Below are positions 27,660 through 37,479 of a stretch of 64,000 nt of DNA, one piece after another. The stretch comes from Dactylococcopsis salina PCC 8305. GTDB lineage: Bacteria; Cyanobacteriota; Cyanobacteriia; Cyanobacteriales; Rubidibacteraceae. The position numbers and the translations under genes are program-made. Where the stretch lies: positions 1,943,840 to 2,007,839 of the forward strand of contig NC_019780.1 in assembly GCF_000317615.1 (NCBI RefSeq), read 5' to 3'. The notes under the pieces were generated by a model. That model was not told where the DNA came from, made no database searches, and saw nothing but the letters and a program-made list of their open reading frames with translations. Position 1 is the stretch's first letter; the number at the start of each line of letters is the position of its first letter.

Positions 27660-27865
27660 GGGTTTGCTGAAAAAGTTCATGTTTTCGGTGTAGTAAGGCA
27701 AAAGGCAAGAGGCAAGAGGCAAGAGGGCTGATTAATTGGTAAGATTTCAAGGTTTTGATGCAGGGTGCGTGACGATTGAGCGTTCAATTTCCTTGCACTT
27801 TTTTGAGGAGTTAAGAGCATTAAAACCAGATGGTACGCGAGTTTTAGCTTTCTTGACTCAATTCT
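27660..27865. mobile_element. MITE family A, copy b
   Basis: 206-base non-coding element. Left end GGGTTTGCTGAAAAAGTTCA, right end diverged (GTTTTAGCTTTCTTGACTCA). It is bounded by the 6-base duplication TAATTA (27654-27659 and 27866-27871). Inside are GGCAAGA heptamers and the conserved core shared with copies c and e (GATTGAGCGTTCAATTTCC). Confidence 0.8.
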
Positions 27866-28683
27866 TAATTAGAAAAAACTCGATCGCACAGGAATAAAGT
27901 TCCCGACATGACACATAAAGGAATCGTGATTAAGTTCAATAAGGGGACACTAATTAACACTAAACACAGTAAACTAAAACTGCCGCTTGCGGGTAAATTA
28001 CGATAAATTGTTTTTAATTTACCTCGAAAAGACAACCGACGACGTTCGAGAGGACTATCAAAAAAGTCTAAACCAACTAAAGTCGCGGTTAGAGTAATGC
28101 TGCCAACGGTGGTGACAATGCCACCAACGGCGGGAATCAATCCAATTAGGAACAAAATCAAACCGACACCTAGTGCGAGGAGTAGCTTTTTCACTTCAAA
28201 GAGTAACGCCCGCGCTATGTCTTTAAAGATTCCCACATCAATAATGGTAACGCTTCCTAAACGTACTTTTTCCACTTGTTCTGACAGTTGTCCATACCAA
28301 GGCGAACCGATAATACTTCCAAATTGAAGCAGAACAAAGCCAATAATAACAAACAAAATAATGGTTAAAATTGCACGGAGTAACCAGCTAACGAAAAGGA
28401 TGATATATTCGAGGAAACTTAGCCACTGGGGTAAGTCCGCAATGAGTCGATCGAGATTTTGAGAGAGTTCTCTGGTGAGAATTTCGACACCTTGCCATCC
28501 CCAGTAGAGAAACCCTCCGTAAAGCAGTCCACCGAGGAGAAGGTTGACGAGAATGGGAATGATCAAATACTTCCATAAACCTGGTCTTTTGAAAAGAAGC
28601 GCGATCGCGCGAAGCGGATAGGTTGCGCCAGTAATCAATCCAAACCCACTTAATATCCTTAACATACACAATTTTCGCTCCAC
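27865..28683 (-). CDS. EI24/CysZ-like multi-pass membrane protein
   Basis: 272 residues with about six hydrophobic segments. It matches the EI24 domain (CysZ family): GLITGATYPLRAIALLFKRP near the start, LGSVTIIDVGIFKDIARALL and the LIGLIPAVGGIVTTVGSI loop. E. coli CysZ imports sulfate; the cyanobacterial role is not established. ATG at 28683 or 28668 (MLRILSG), the latter better matching the family. The stop codon TAA at 27865-27867 straddles the right edge of a MITE-like element, which did not change the protein end. Confidence 0.82.
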   Translation of the reverse strand: MERKLCMLRILSGFGLITGATYPLRAIALLFKRPGLWKYLIIPILVNLLLGGLLYGGFLYWGWQGVEILTRELSQNLDRLIADLPQWLSFLEYIILFVSWLLRAILTIILFVIIGFVLLQFGSIIGSPWYGQLSEQVEKVRLGSVTIIDVGIFKDIARALLFEVKKLLLALGVGLILFLIGLIPAVGGIVTTVGSITLTATLVGLDFFDSPLERRRLSFRGKLKTIYRNLPASGSFSLLCLVLISVPLLNLITIPLCVMSGTLFLCDRVFSN

Positions 28684-28781
28684 TGTCGGGGCCTTCTGCT
28701 AGGATAGCAGGATTTATTTTCGTTCAGTCTTGCCAAAATTGCAATTCATCTGTTATTATTAATTTCTGGAGTTAATTCTTC

Positions 28782-28854
<73 letters not shown>

Positions 28855-28870
28855 TTGTGTTTCATTACAG

Positions 28871-31573
28871 CTATTTGTCTTCTGGGAAGGTAAGCAACAA
28901 CTCTGCAAAAGAGTTTGGTCGGTAGTTTTCAAATCCTTCTTCATCCACATAAACTGGTTTATAGGTGATCTCTGTTTGCACTTGATTAACATCTTCACAC
29001 CACTGGTGTAGCCGTTGCATTTTTAATGAGACATCCACATCTTCTTTCCCTTTGGTTTCAATGATGAACACTTGATCGTCTTTAGTTTTAACGAAAAAGT
29101 CTGGATAATAATTGGCGATGTCTCCTTCTGCATTCACATAATCTAGCTTAAAATTGACAGCAAGGTAGTTTTTGCTGTAGGAAATGATGTCCTCACAGCT
29201 TTCTAGAAAGTTGGCAAACTCAAGTTCAAATTGACTATCCCCAATCAAACGGTTAAAAATACTTTTTTGAGGCATTAAATAGCCCTGATCTTTGACCACA
29301 AAGGGACGAGTTTCTCTTAATTTAATCGTATCTCGAACTTCTGCATCTCCTTTGTCACGGACAGTTAAATCATTGATCGCCTTCTTAAAAGTTTCTATAA
29401 TTGTCTTCGTGGCGACAACTTCGGAGAGATTGCGGAGGGTGTTCGGTGATTCTAGTTCAACGGTTTTTCCAAACAAAAAATCTTGGATAAATGTCTTAAC
29501 CTTGCCATACAAAACATCGTAGCCACTGACGAGACGCAACTCTTTCATCATGGTTTGGGTGAAATAGCCGATCGCGCTTCGATAGTCAGCAATTCCCCCG
29601 CTATCTAAAAAAGTTGTATGGGTTATTTCGTCTTTAGTAATATCCTTAAAGACAATCTCTCGTTGTTCTTCTTCGCTAAATTGTTGATAGGCGACTTTCT
29701 GAAAGGTCATTGTTTCCAAGTTCAAATCGGAGAGATTCTTATATTCTCGATAAATTCTCGGTGTCAGAATCGGAATTTTGATGTCTAGTGTCTCAATATC
29801 TTTGTTGACATTTTCGTTATCAACTTCTACCATAAGAGGCGTTTTCGGTTTCGTTCCTTCTCCCATTGCTTGCCGATCAAGCGTTACTCCCTCAGCCTGA
29901 ATTGACTCGACAAATTCCATAAAGGCATCTGTACCAATCACACTGAGATATTCTTTTGTTTCTCCTGAGTACATTTTCCGCAAGCCACGTCCGAGAGTTT
30001 GTTCAGGGAGAATATTACTCTTCGCAGAATAAGACCGTAAACCAACAATTGTGGTGACATTCCGAACATCCCAGCCTTCTTTTAAGACTAATACAGAGAC
30101 GATCGCCTTATAGGGACTTTCCAAACTGTCTATCTCGTTGGCTTGCTGACGGAGTTTTTCTAACTCCTCTTTATTCTTTCCAGAATTTGCTTCGGAAATT
30201 TCCCCATTTTTCTTGGTATGAATGACTAAAACAGCATCTTTTAAGTCAGGATAACGATTCTGTAGATACTCTGAAACATCATCACAATTTTTTGTGTCAT
30301 CAGTCATCACAAAGAGAATGGCTTTTTTCCCTAATTTCTGATGTTCCTCATCGGTTTTACGCCATTCCGTTACGCCTAAATCTAAATAATCTGCATATTT
30401 TTCGGTAAATTTGGCACTTTTCTGTTCTTTTAGTTTGCTACGACTGGTAGCATCAGGTAAAACAGGATGCTTGACAACATTTTGGGAGATGGCTTCCACA
30501 AGGGGATAATCAGCGATCGTTTGGACAAAGATCGCGCCATTGTTATGTTTAGGGGTTGCGGTGACATCAACTTGTAAGCTGAGACGGGTATCTTTCTGGA
30601 GTAGCTGGTTATGGATATCCTCGATCGATTTGAACCATGCTAATTTTCGATCGTGGATATGATGGGCTTCATCGTTGAGAATCATTAATTCATCAACATC
30701 ACGAACGATCGCGCCTAAATCGACTTTAGAATCCGTTGTTTGACCAGTGGGACGTTTTCCCAGAAAATAGTCCATTGTGTTCTCATCATCGGGAGAAGGG
30801 GGAACATCGTCTCCTGAATAAACCCGATGGATGTTGGTGAGAAAAATATTGCCGTTCGCGTAGCGTCTCCGAAGGAGAATCGCGCGGTTGATGCGGACAT
30901 CATCCTGTAAGTGGAGAGTCAGTTGGAAATCATCTTGCCAATTTTGTCCGTCATATCCGTTATCTGGAATTACAGGATCATCAAAGAAGATTTGTAAGCC
31001 TTGGAAGTCTTTATAAATTCGATCGAGGACGATAATATTGGGGGCAATAACAAGGAAGTTACGAGATAACTCTGATTCGGGTTCATAGAGTTTATGGAAA
31101 AAACTCCACGCTAGAACCAAACTCATCACTTTCGTTTTACCTGTTCCCGTCGCCATTTTGACAACATAGCGTCGCCACGTTTCATCAAACATACTGGCGG
31201 AGACAATCCCACTGCCATCAAATCGCATTAAATCATATTTATCTTTTGCCCCAACCACATCATAGAGATAGATAATCGTTTCTAAGGCTTCCCGTTGGGC
31301 GAAGTAATACTGGAAATTTACCATCATTCCGCCAAGACTCGGAATGAGATGAGGTTCTTTGAACCACCAATTCAGAAGGCTTTTGCTAGTTTCACTTGCC
31401 CCTACATAGCCACTATCCCGAAACTGCTTCACATGGCGACGCAGTTGAACCACCAATGGAGGCATCAATTTTTCCATTCCCTGATCCCGTAGTGTTTCAT
31501 CGGCAGGAAACCAGCGAATTTCTGGATCGAGAATGGTATGGGGGGAGTCTGGGAAATCGGGATGTAATGCCAT
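28871..31573 (-). CDS. res: Type III restriction endonuclease subunit (Res)
   Basis: A 900-residue superfamily 2 helicase-nuclease, the translocating and cutting subunit of type III restriction-modification. Seen: motif I VVKMATGTGKTKVMS (about 135-149), motif II LNDEAHHIHD, motif III VTATPK, late helicase motif EQTLGRGLRKM, and near the C-terminus (about 815-840) the PD-(D/E)xK nuclease core YPDFFV...FIIETKGK. It ends 17 bases after tRNA-Thr. The matching mod gene is on the same strand at 34525-36813, but 2.95 kb of oppositely oriented genes lie between them. No frame damage is seen. Confidence 0.9.
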   Translation of the reverse strand: MALHPDFPDSPHTILDPEIRWFPADETLRDQGMEKLMPPLVVQLRRHVKQFRDSGYVGASETSKSLLNWWFKEPHLIPSLGGMMVNFQYYFAQREALETIIYLYDVVGAKDKYDLMRFDGSGIVSASMFDETWRRYVVKMATGTGKTKVMSLVLAWSFFHKLYEPESELSRNFLVIAPNIIVLDRIYKDFQGLQIFFDDPVIPDNGYDGQNWQDDFQLTLHLQDDVRINRAILLRRRYANGNIFLTNIHRVYSGDDVPPSPDDENTMDYFLGKRPTGQTTDSKVDLGAIVRDVDELMILNDEAHHIHDRKLAWFKSIEDIHNQLLQKDTRLSLQVDVTATPKHNNGAIFVQTIADYPLVEAISQNVVKHPVLPDATSRSKLKEQKSAKFTEKYADYLDLGVTEWRKTDEEHQKLGKKAILFVMTDDTKNCDDVSEYLQNRYPDLKDAVLVIHTKKNGEISEANSGKNKEELEKLRQQANEIDSLESPYKAIVSVLVLKEGWDVRNVTTIVGLRSYSAKSNILPEQTLGRGLRKMYSGETKEYLSVIGTDAFMEFVESIQAEGVTLDRQAMGEGTKPKTPLMVEVDNENVNKDIETLDIKIPILTPRIYREYKNLSDLNLETMTFQKVAYQQFSEEEQREIVFKDITKDEITHTTFLDSGGIADYRSAIGYFTQTMMKELRLVSGYDVLYGKVKTFIQDFLFGKTVELESPNTLRNLSEVVATKTIIETFKKAINDLTVRDKGDAEVRDTIKLRETRPFVVKDQGYLMPQKSIFNRLIGDSQFELEFANFLESCEDIISYSKNYLAVNFKLDYVNAEGDIANYYPDFFVKTKDDQVFIIETKGKEDVDVSLKMQRLHQWCEDVNQVQTEITYKPVYVDEEGFENYRPNSFAELLLTFPEDK

Positions 31574-31696
31574 TGGTTATCTCCTGATATAAAATCCTAA
31601 ATGCCTGCTATAATCGCCTCTAGCCCAGTTTTTGTTTGAGAGAGCGGAATTGCCTGCAGAGGGTCGTCATTTTAGTAGTAGAATTTAAAAGATTTT

Positions 31697-31987
31697 ATGG
31701 CAATTGAAGTAAGAGCATTAGATGAGGAAGAATTTAATGCAGCCACTCAAGGAAGTTACGTTTACGGTACATTAAGTGGTTATGTCAAAGGAAAAATGCG
31801 TACTGCTTATGTCCTAATAGAAAATTTAGGAAAAGAACAGCCGTGTGTTGGTCGGAAATATGAAAATATTCCCTGCAAATTTTTTGTCTCTGGTGAAATT
31901 TACTACGCTCAAACTGAACAAGATATAGACAATCAAGAATTTGAGAACGCAGAGCCATTTATAGAAGCAATTATTTTGCTTGGTTAA
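31697..31987 (+). CDS. Hypothetical protein upstream of the Septu-like pair
   Basis: 96-residue soluble, acidic protein (MAIEVRALDEEEFNAATQGS...), beta-rich in the middle (GTLSGYVKGKMRTAYVLIEN). I do not recognise a family. It lies on the same strand as ptuA, 370 bases upstream, within the insert that splits res from mod. Real coding is supported by an ATG, consistent codon use and placement; function unknown. Confidence 0.6.
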   Translation: MAIEVRALDEEEFNAATQGSYVYGTLSGYVKGKMRTAYVLIENLGKEQPCVGRKYENIPCKFFVSGEIYYAQTEQDIDNQEFENAEPFIEAIILLG

Positions 31988-32132
31988 CCTGAGTCTTTTG
32001 CTTGCTCCGTCTTGGGGGAGCATCGGCTTTTTTATATTTAACAATCTTTCCTTGATACTCATTCATAAATTCAAGCATTTTATCGTGAGAGACATTATGG
32101 ACTTCGCCGTTAGTTAATTTAATTTCAACCAT
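31971..32132 (-). CDS. 53-residue hypothetical protein
   Basis: Short frame from ATG at 32132 to TAA at 31971. Product MVEIKLTNGEVHNVSHDKML... with a basic Pro/Arg/Lys-rich tail (KADAPPRRSKQK). The beta-hairpin-like start and basic end resemble small nucleic-acid-binding or regulatory proteins. It overlaps the end of the convergent 96-residue gene by 17 bases. Not recognised; could be a small regulator of the neighbouring defence genes. Confidence 0.4.
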   Translation of the reverse strand: MVEIKLTNGEVHNVSHDKMLEFMNEYQGKIVKYKKADAPPRRSKQKTQVNQAK

Positions 32133-32354
32133 TGTTTTTCTACCCTTTAACTTTACTCATAACTAGCTTAACGCGAATTAACGAGTTGAACGCAAATCAC
32201 TCGTAGGGTGAGAACCGCCTACCATCAGGTAATTTTACTTTTCCAAAATTGTATCAGTTGGAGATTGCTTTTAGAAGCGCGATCGCGATACAAGCAAGTT
32301 ATACGGCGCAGATAATAATGCTATTATTCAATCAAGATAACGACAAGCCAAACA

Positions 32355-33641
32355 GTGTATATTAAAACTCTGACTCTCACCAATTATCGTGGCGTAAAAT
32401 CCCTCTCCCTTGACGTCGACAAGCAGTTAAATGTTTTTGTAGGGGTTAATGGTGCGGGTAAATCCACCGTCCTTGATGCGATGGTAATGATGCTTTCATG
32501 CGTTGTTAGTCGGATTGGAGAGGTAATAGGTAAACAGAGTGAAGATCGTCAAATTGTAGAAGATGATATCAGAAATGAGGCTGATTTTACATTAATTGCA
32601 CTCTGTTGTATTGATAAAAATCGAACGTTTCAGTGGCGAATTGCTACCAGTCGTAGAGGAGATATTTCTCTAGAACAGCCCACTGATTTAACACAATTAG
32701 AAACTTATACTGAACAGCTAAAAAGAGAAATTATAGATCATCAAGAAAGCATCAATATCCCTTTATTTGTCTATTATCCTGTTAATCGAGCCGTCTTAGA
32801 CATTCCTTTAAAAATTAAAACTAAACATCGTTTTGATTTATTAAACGCTTATGATGAATCTTTAACCAGTGGGGCTAATTTTCGGAAATTTTTCGAGTGG
32901 TTTCGAGAACGAGAAGATTTAGAAAATGAAAAAGTTGCTGAAACGAGAGAGAAACCTTTATTTCATAATCAAATTCCTTATGATCCACAATTACAAGCAG
33001 TTAGAAAAGCGTTAAATCAATTTTTGCCAAACTTTAAAAACCTCAGAGTTCGCCGTAATCCATTGCGAATGGAAATAGAAAAAGATGGGGAGATATTAAC
33101 CGTTAATCAATTGTCTGATGGAGAAAAATGTTTAATTGCAATGGTGAGTGATTTAGCGAGAAGATGTGCCATTGCTAACCCTGAACGTCCTGATCCGCTT
33201 CAAGGAGAGGGAGTCGTCCTTATTGATGAAATTGACCTCCATCTTCACCCAAAATGGCAACGAATGATTGTTCCTCAACTTTTAGAAGTTTTTCCAAATT
33301 GTCAGTTTTTTATTTCGACACATTCTCCTCATGTGTTAACTCATGTTCAATCAGAACAAATTTTTCTTTTGAAGCAAACTGAAGACGGAATCGAATGGAG
33401 TCAACCTGATGAATCTTATGGAAAAAATGTCGATCGCGTTCTAGAAGATTTAATGGAATTAGACACAACACGACCGACAGTAGTTAGTAATAGTATTCAT
33501 AATATTTATGAAATGATTGACAAAAATAATTTACAGGAAGCACAAGATCAAGTCAGTGAAATGAGAAGCAAAATTGGCAACGATCCAGAATTATTAAAAG
33601 CGGAAGTCCTCATCAAACGAAAAGAACGTATTGGGAAATGA
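32355..33641 (+). CDS. ptuA: Septu-like AAA ATPase (PtuA)
   Basis: 428-residue ABC/SMC-like ATPase. Seen: LTNYRGVKSLSLD start, Walker A GVNGAGKST (28-36), signature LSDGEKCLIAM (about 254), Walker B VLIDEIDLHLHP and the His switch FISTHSPHVL. Its stop overlaps the start of an HNH gene by 4 bases (ATGA). The ATPase plus TIGR02646-type HNH pair is the Septu anti-phage layout, where the complex degrades DNA or halts phage growth on infection. The start is a GTG at 32355. No reverse transcriptase is nearby, so it is not a retron. Alternative: another OLD-like ATPase/HNH system. Confidence 0.75.
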   Translation: MYIKTLTLTNYRGVKSLSLDVDKQLNVFVGVNGAGKSTVLDAMVMMLSCVVSRIGEVIGKQSEDRQIVEDDIRNEADFTLIALCCIDKNRTFQWRIATSRRGDISLEQPTDLTQLETYTEQLKREIIDHQESINIPLFVYYPVNRAVLDIPLKIKTKHRFDLLNAYDESLTSGANFRKFFEWFREREDLENEKVAETREKPLFHNQIPYDPQLQAVRKALNQFLPNFKNLRVRRNPLRMEIEKDGEILTVNQLSDGEKCLIAMVSDLARRCAIANPERPDPLQGEGVVLIDEIDLHLHPKWQRMIVPQLLEVFPNCQFFISTHSPHVLTHVQSEQIFLLKQTEDGIEWSQPDESYGKNVDRVLEDLMELDTTRPTVVSNSIHNIYEMIDKNNLQEAQDQVSEMRSKIGNDPELLKAEVLIKRKERIGK

Positions 33642-34267
33642 AATATATTCAAAAAGACAGTGAACCCCAAGAATTTACAGATTGGAAAAATCAAGAAAAT
33701 TCTAATTGGAAACCCAGTTACAAGGAAATGGATAAATCTGTCAAGAAAGCAGTTAAACAAGCATTGATGACAGAACAAGGCTATATTTGTTGTTATTGTG
33801 AAGATCGATTAAATGATAATGACTCGCATATTGAACATTTTCAACCCAAAAGTGATCCTGCAATTGATCCCCTAGATTTTTCTAACTTGTTGTGTTCCTG
33901 TCAAAATAATTTAAAAAAGCGAGAACCTGTTCACTGTGGAAAACTCAAGGGTGACTGGTTTGATGAAAAACAATTAATTTCACCCCTTGATCCGACTTGT
34001 GAAGAACGATTTGCTTTTACGGCTGACGGTTCGATCAAACCTGCTGATAATCGAGATCAGGTAGCGCTGACAACAATTGAAAAATTAGGTTTAAATATTC
34101 CGAAATTACGAAACTTACGTCAAAAGGCGATCGAGTCTTTTATTGATCCTTCTTTATCAGATAGAGAGTTGGAAGACTTTGTGAATAGTTATCTTGAACC
34201 TGATAATTTGGGTCAGTTTAATCCTTTCTGGACAACAGTTCGTTACTTATTTGGAATAAGGGAGTAA
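33638..34267 (+). CDS. ptuB: Septu-like HNH endonuclease (PtuB)
   Basis: 209-residue HNH nuclease of the TIGR02646 type found as PtuB in Septu and as retron effectors. Seen: CCYCEDRLNDNDSHIEHFQP (about 51-70, zinc Cys pair and catalytic His), then LLCSCQNN with the Asn and second Cys pair. It is translationally coupled to the ATPase by an ATGA overlap. Complete length. Nuclease action against invading DNA is known for the family, not shown here. Confidence 0.82.
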   Translation: MKYIQKDSEPQEFTDWKNQENSNWKPSYKEMDKSVKKAVKQALMTEQGYICCYCEDRLNDNDSHIEHFQPKSDPAIDPLDFSNLLCSCQNNLKKREPVHCGKLKGDWFDEKQLISPLDPTCEERFAFTADGSIKPADNRDQVALTTIEKLGLNIPKLRNLRQKAIESFIDPSLSDRELEDFVNSYLEPDNLGQFNPFWTTVRYLFGIRE

Positions 34268-34307
34268 GAGGCAATTCGACTATCTTGGTTGCGATCAATG
34301 TATCATT

Positions 34308-34406
34308 TTCTATCCCCCCTAACCCCCCTTTGAAAGGGGGGAATAAGAGATCATATGACCTTTGAAAGGGGGGAATAAGAGATAATGTGACCTTTTAAAA
34401 GGGGGA
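34308..34406. repeat. CCCCCC hairpin repeat, GGGGGGAATAAGAG units
   Basis: CCCCCCTAACCCCCCTTTGA opens a hairpin, followed by tandem units GGGGGGAATAAGAG and TGACCTTT. A related block with the same AATAAGAGGTAATGTGACC wording lies at 36932-36998, so related repeats flank the mod gene. Confidence 0.8.
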
Positions 34407-34410
34407 ATTA

Positions 34411-34512
34411 TACCATTTCGATAAACTGGCGCTACATACCGATCCCCCCAACCCCCCTTATTAAGGGGGGCGAAGGGGGGATCAACTGTAACTTGACTTT
34501 TTAGAAATGGTA
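34411..34512. mobile_element. MITE family B, 102-base copy 1
   Basis: Ends TACCATTTCGAT and TAGAAATGGTA are inverted repeats. The interior is a large hairpin (GATCCCCCCAACCCCCC ... GGGGGGCGAAGGGGGGATC). TTA occurs on both sides (34408-34410, 34513-34515) as a probable 3-base target duplication. It ends 12 bases from the mod stop codon. The second copy is inverted at 37758-37859. Confidence 0.8.
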
Positions 34513-34524
34513 TTAGATTTTATG

Positions 34525-36813
34525 TTACAAATTCACTTCGACGATCGTCATGGTGTCATTGCCAAAAATATCGACAACTTTAACCGCAATTTTACGGCGA
34601 CCAGAAACACATTCATAAGCGACACTGTGTAACTCTAAGGAACGATCTTTTTTCGTCCGAAAACTCTGCCATTCGTTTTCAAAAATAAAGTCCCCTGTCC
34701 ATTGTTCTTCCCATTCCCCTGTTTCTTCATTTTGAATGCGGATGATTTCTCGCTTGCTTTCAAAATTAAAATCTACTGCCCAATAATCGATCCAGTCTGT
34801 CCAATTTTGGGTTAACTGTTCTCGTTTGAGAATCCCATCTTTATCTTTACTGACTTTGACGATTTGCCCTTTTTCCACCACTACTTTACTCCCCGATTTT
34901 TTCTTTCCTAAGTCTGCTTCGGCTTGTTGAATCGAGTCTTGGGAATAGAAGACAGAAAAGTCGGTTAATTCTACAGCAACGGTTGGCGGTTGATTTTTTT
35001 TCCTTTTTGTAATGTGGGGTTTGACTTCAATATAGGCGACATCATGGAAGACAACTTGATTTTTTTCAACTGCCCGTTTATCAAACACCTCAGCAGGGAT
35101 ATTTTTGGGGGCAATATCAATGCCTTTATTACGGGCTTCATCGAGGACATTGGGGAATAATCCCATCTCAAATTCAAAGCCTAAAATATCAACTTTGGTA
35201 ATCTGCTTTTTGCGACATTCGAGAATAATCTCTTCCACAAACAATCGCGTCACGGGTAAGTTGATGGGTCCCACTGCAACTAAGCGTCCCGATTTTTTCC
35301 CATCAAAGCAGGTAAAGCCTTCTGTTTTTTGGGCTTGATAAGCGCGTAAAATGAGATCGACAAAAGCACGTTCTTTCTCTTCTAATTGCTGACGCTGTTC
35401 TTCTTCACGGAGGTTGGGATTGACTCCAACAAAGTGTTGACGTTCATATTTACCCAGGTTAAGAATTTCAAACGCCCGATAACCTTGTCCTTCTTTTTTT
35501 AGGGTACGCTGAACATTGATCATCCGTTTGCGAGTGGTATGGATGGCAAATTTTCCTAAGTCGGAACATATCCATTTGCGTCCCAGTTTTTCTGCTACAG
35601 AGGCGGTTGTCCCTGAACCGACAAAGAAGTCTGCAACTAGATCGCCTTCATTGGATGAGGCTTTTATAATACGTTCTAGCAACGCTTCTGGTTTTTGTGT
35701 GGGGTAGCCGACAATTTCAGATGATGTTCCTTTTAGAGTTGGAATATTAACCCATAAATTATTTGCTTTTTGTCCTTGATATTCATCAAGATAAATTTTT
35801 TTGTATATTTGCTTATTTTTTGAGTCAGGAAAGTGAAGTCGCCCTTCACGGTCAAGTTTTTCCATTGTTGATCGTGGCACTGCCCAACCATTTGGTGGTG
35901 TCTTATAACCCTTATAATTATACTTGAGGTTTGGACGAGGACTTGGACTTCGCATTACATTAATCATATATCTTCGTCCATCAATATCATAATACTTGAA
36001 TTGTGAATCAATATACTCGTGTGAAGCTTCAGTATAGATTTGATTAAAAGTATATTCTGAACTTTTTGAAAATATAAAAAGAGTATCATAAGCAGCAGAA
36101 AAGTGGCGCATTTCACCAAGTGCTGTCCCTCCTTTTCTACGCCATATAATTTCATTTATCATATTATTATTTCCAAATATTTCATCTAGTAACAATCGGA
36201 TATAACTATTCACTCGGGAATCACAATGAACATAAATACTCCCATCCTCAGCCAATAAATCTCGCATCAAGATCAATCGTTCATAAATCATACTGATAAA
36301 AGAATCCGCCCCTTTTCCCCACGTATCCCGATAAGCAATCTCCTCCAGAATATTGGGCTTCTTTGTCAGCGTCTCGTCTCCCACCTCAATATCCATGGAA
36401 AAATCTGCACCCACATCAAACGGCGGATCAATATAAATCAGCTTAATCCCCCCTTGTCTTTCGATCTCCTCTCGTAGCGGTCCATTTTTCAAGGAAGACA
36501 AAATCAGCTTATTATCACCCCAAATCAGCTTATTTGTCCATCCCTTCAACTGTCTCCCCCGACTGTCAACATCGAACAAACTCATCTGCATGGTTGTATC
36601 CGATGGCTTTTCCGCACGGGGTTCATCCACCTGTTCAATGGTCTGAAACGGGAGAACAGTCCGACACACCTGATTAGTCTTACCATTCCATACTAATTCT
36701 ACTTCGCGTTTATCTTCAAATAGTAGAAACCGATACTTTTCTGGTAAGGGCTGATCTTGTTCAAGATAGCGGATGATTTCTTGCTTCTCTTGTTCGGTGA
36801 GTCGAGACGACAT
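34525..36813 (-). CDS. mod: Type III-like DNA methyltransferase (Mod)
   Basis: 762-residue beta-class amino-methyltransferase (N6-adenine or N4-cytosine). Seen: motif [15 protein letters not shown] (about 130) and, later, motif [19 protein letters not shown] (about 395), the beta-class order. Between them is a variable target-recognition region, and a long C-terminal domain follows. It supplies recognition and protection for the res subunit at 28871-31573 on the same strand. The two would normally be adjacent, but here ptuA-ptuB intrude on the other strand. No frame damage. Confidence 0.9.
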   Translation of the reverse strand: MSSRLTEQEKQEIIRYLEQDQPLPEKYRFLLFEDKREVELVWNGKTNQVCRTVLPFQTIEQVDEPRAEKPSDTTMQMSLFDVDSRGRQLKGWTNKLIWGDNKLILSSLKNGPLREEIERQGGIKLIYIDPPFDVGADFSMDIEVGDETLTKKPNILEEIAYRDTWGKGADSFISMIYERLILMRDLLAEDGSIYVHCDSRVNSYIRLLLDEIFGNNNMINEIIWRRKGGTALGEMRHFSAAYDTLFIFSKSSEYTFNQIYTEASHEYIDSQFKYYDIDGRRYMINVMRSPSPRPNLKYNYKGYKTPPNGWAVPRSTMEKLDREGRLHFPDSKNKQIYKKIYLDEYQGQKANNLWVNIPTLKGTSSEIVGYPTQKPEALLERIIKASSNEGDLVADFFVGSGTTASVAEKLGRKWICSDLGKFAIHTTRKRMINVQRTLKKEGQGYRAFEILNLGKYERQHFVGVNPNLREEEQRQQLEEKERAFVDLILRAYQAQKTEGFTCFDGKKSGRLVAVGPINLPVTRLFVEEIILECRKKQITKVDILGFEFEMGLFPNVLDEARNKGIDIAPKNIPAEVFDKRAVEKNQVVFHDVAYIEVKPHITKRKKNQPPTVAVELTDFSVFYSQDSIQQAEADLGKKKSGSKVVVEKGQIVKVSKDKDGILKREQLTQNWTDWIDYWAVDFNFESKREIIRIQNEETGEWEEQWTGDFIFENEWQSFRTKKDRSLELHSVAYECVSGRRKIAVKVVDIFGNDTMTIVEVNL

Positions 36814-36931
36814 GGGTTAATCCTTCTATGACCAAAAAGCTGTATTCGCGATCTTAGTCTTTTCCTTATCAGACAGCGCGATCGATGAATTCATTTTTAA
36901 CATTGTCTCATAACTTCTGAGTGACAAGTTT

Positions 36932-37076
36932 AATAATCCCCCCTAACCCCCCTTTGTAAGGGGGGAATAAGAGGTAATGTGACCTTTGTAAGGGGGCTAG
37001 GAACAGGAATTACTAACTGAGAAGAGGAAGCGCGATCGCCATCTAAGACTGGTTTACTTATAAGATGGTGGGCGGG
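36932..37076. repeat. Repeat region upstream of mod, including a duplicated segment
   Basis: The 441-base gap upstream of mod holds a CCCCCC hairpin block (36932-36998) and the segment 37013-37076 (CTAACTGAGAAGAGGAAGCG ... GGTGGGC), which is repeated at 38877-38945. From 37077 to 37254 I see only likely promoter DNA for the following toxin-antitoxin pair. Confidence 0.7.
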
Positions 37077-37254
37077 GCAAACCCTACCACTGAGAAAAAG
37101 AAGCGCGATCGAGATGATAAACTACAAATAAATCACATTGTAAATTTAAGTCAAGGTATGTTATTGCATTCAATGAATCTTCAAACTGATGAATGCTTTC
37201 TTGACTGTTTCAACGAAATTATGAAATTTAGGGAGAACCGATAAGGAGTGATAT

Positions 37255-37479
37255 ATGAATACTCTTACTTTAGAAAATGTAATTGAATATATTGAAGATT
37301 TATCAATAGAGGAACAAGAGGAGTTATTTGATTTGATTAAAAAAAGAAGGATTGAAAGGCGACGTTCTGAAATCGCAGAAAATGCGAAGAAAACGTTTGA
37401 GGCTGTAGAACAGGGAACTGCTGTGCGAGGAAATATTGAAGACCTAAAATCTTATTTATCAGCAGATGAAGAAGAATGA
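37255..37479 (+). CDS. Antitoxin-like protein of a YafQ/RelE-type pair
   Basis: 74-residue acidic, helical protein (MNTLTLENVIEYIEDLSIEE...) with a central basic helix (KKRRIERRRSEIAENAKKT). This is the usual make-up of cyanobacterial antitoxins that precede RelE-like toxins. Its stop overlaps the toxin start by 4 bases (ATGA). ATAAGGAG at 37241-37248 is a strong ribosome site. The DNA-binding class is not recognised. Confidence 0.75.
   Translation: MNTLTLENVIEYIEDLSIEEQEELFDLIKKRRIERRRSEIAENAKKTFEAVEQGTAVRGNIEDLKSYLSADEEE

Noticed and set aside
32355-34267. Retron with PtuAB effector
   Set aside because: No reverse transcriptase or msr/msd-like structure is seen near the pair; it is read as Septu-like instead.
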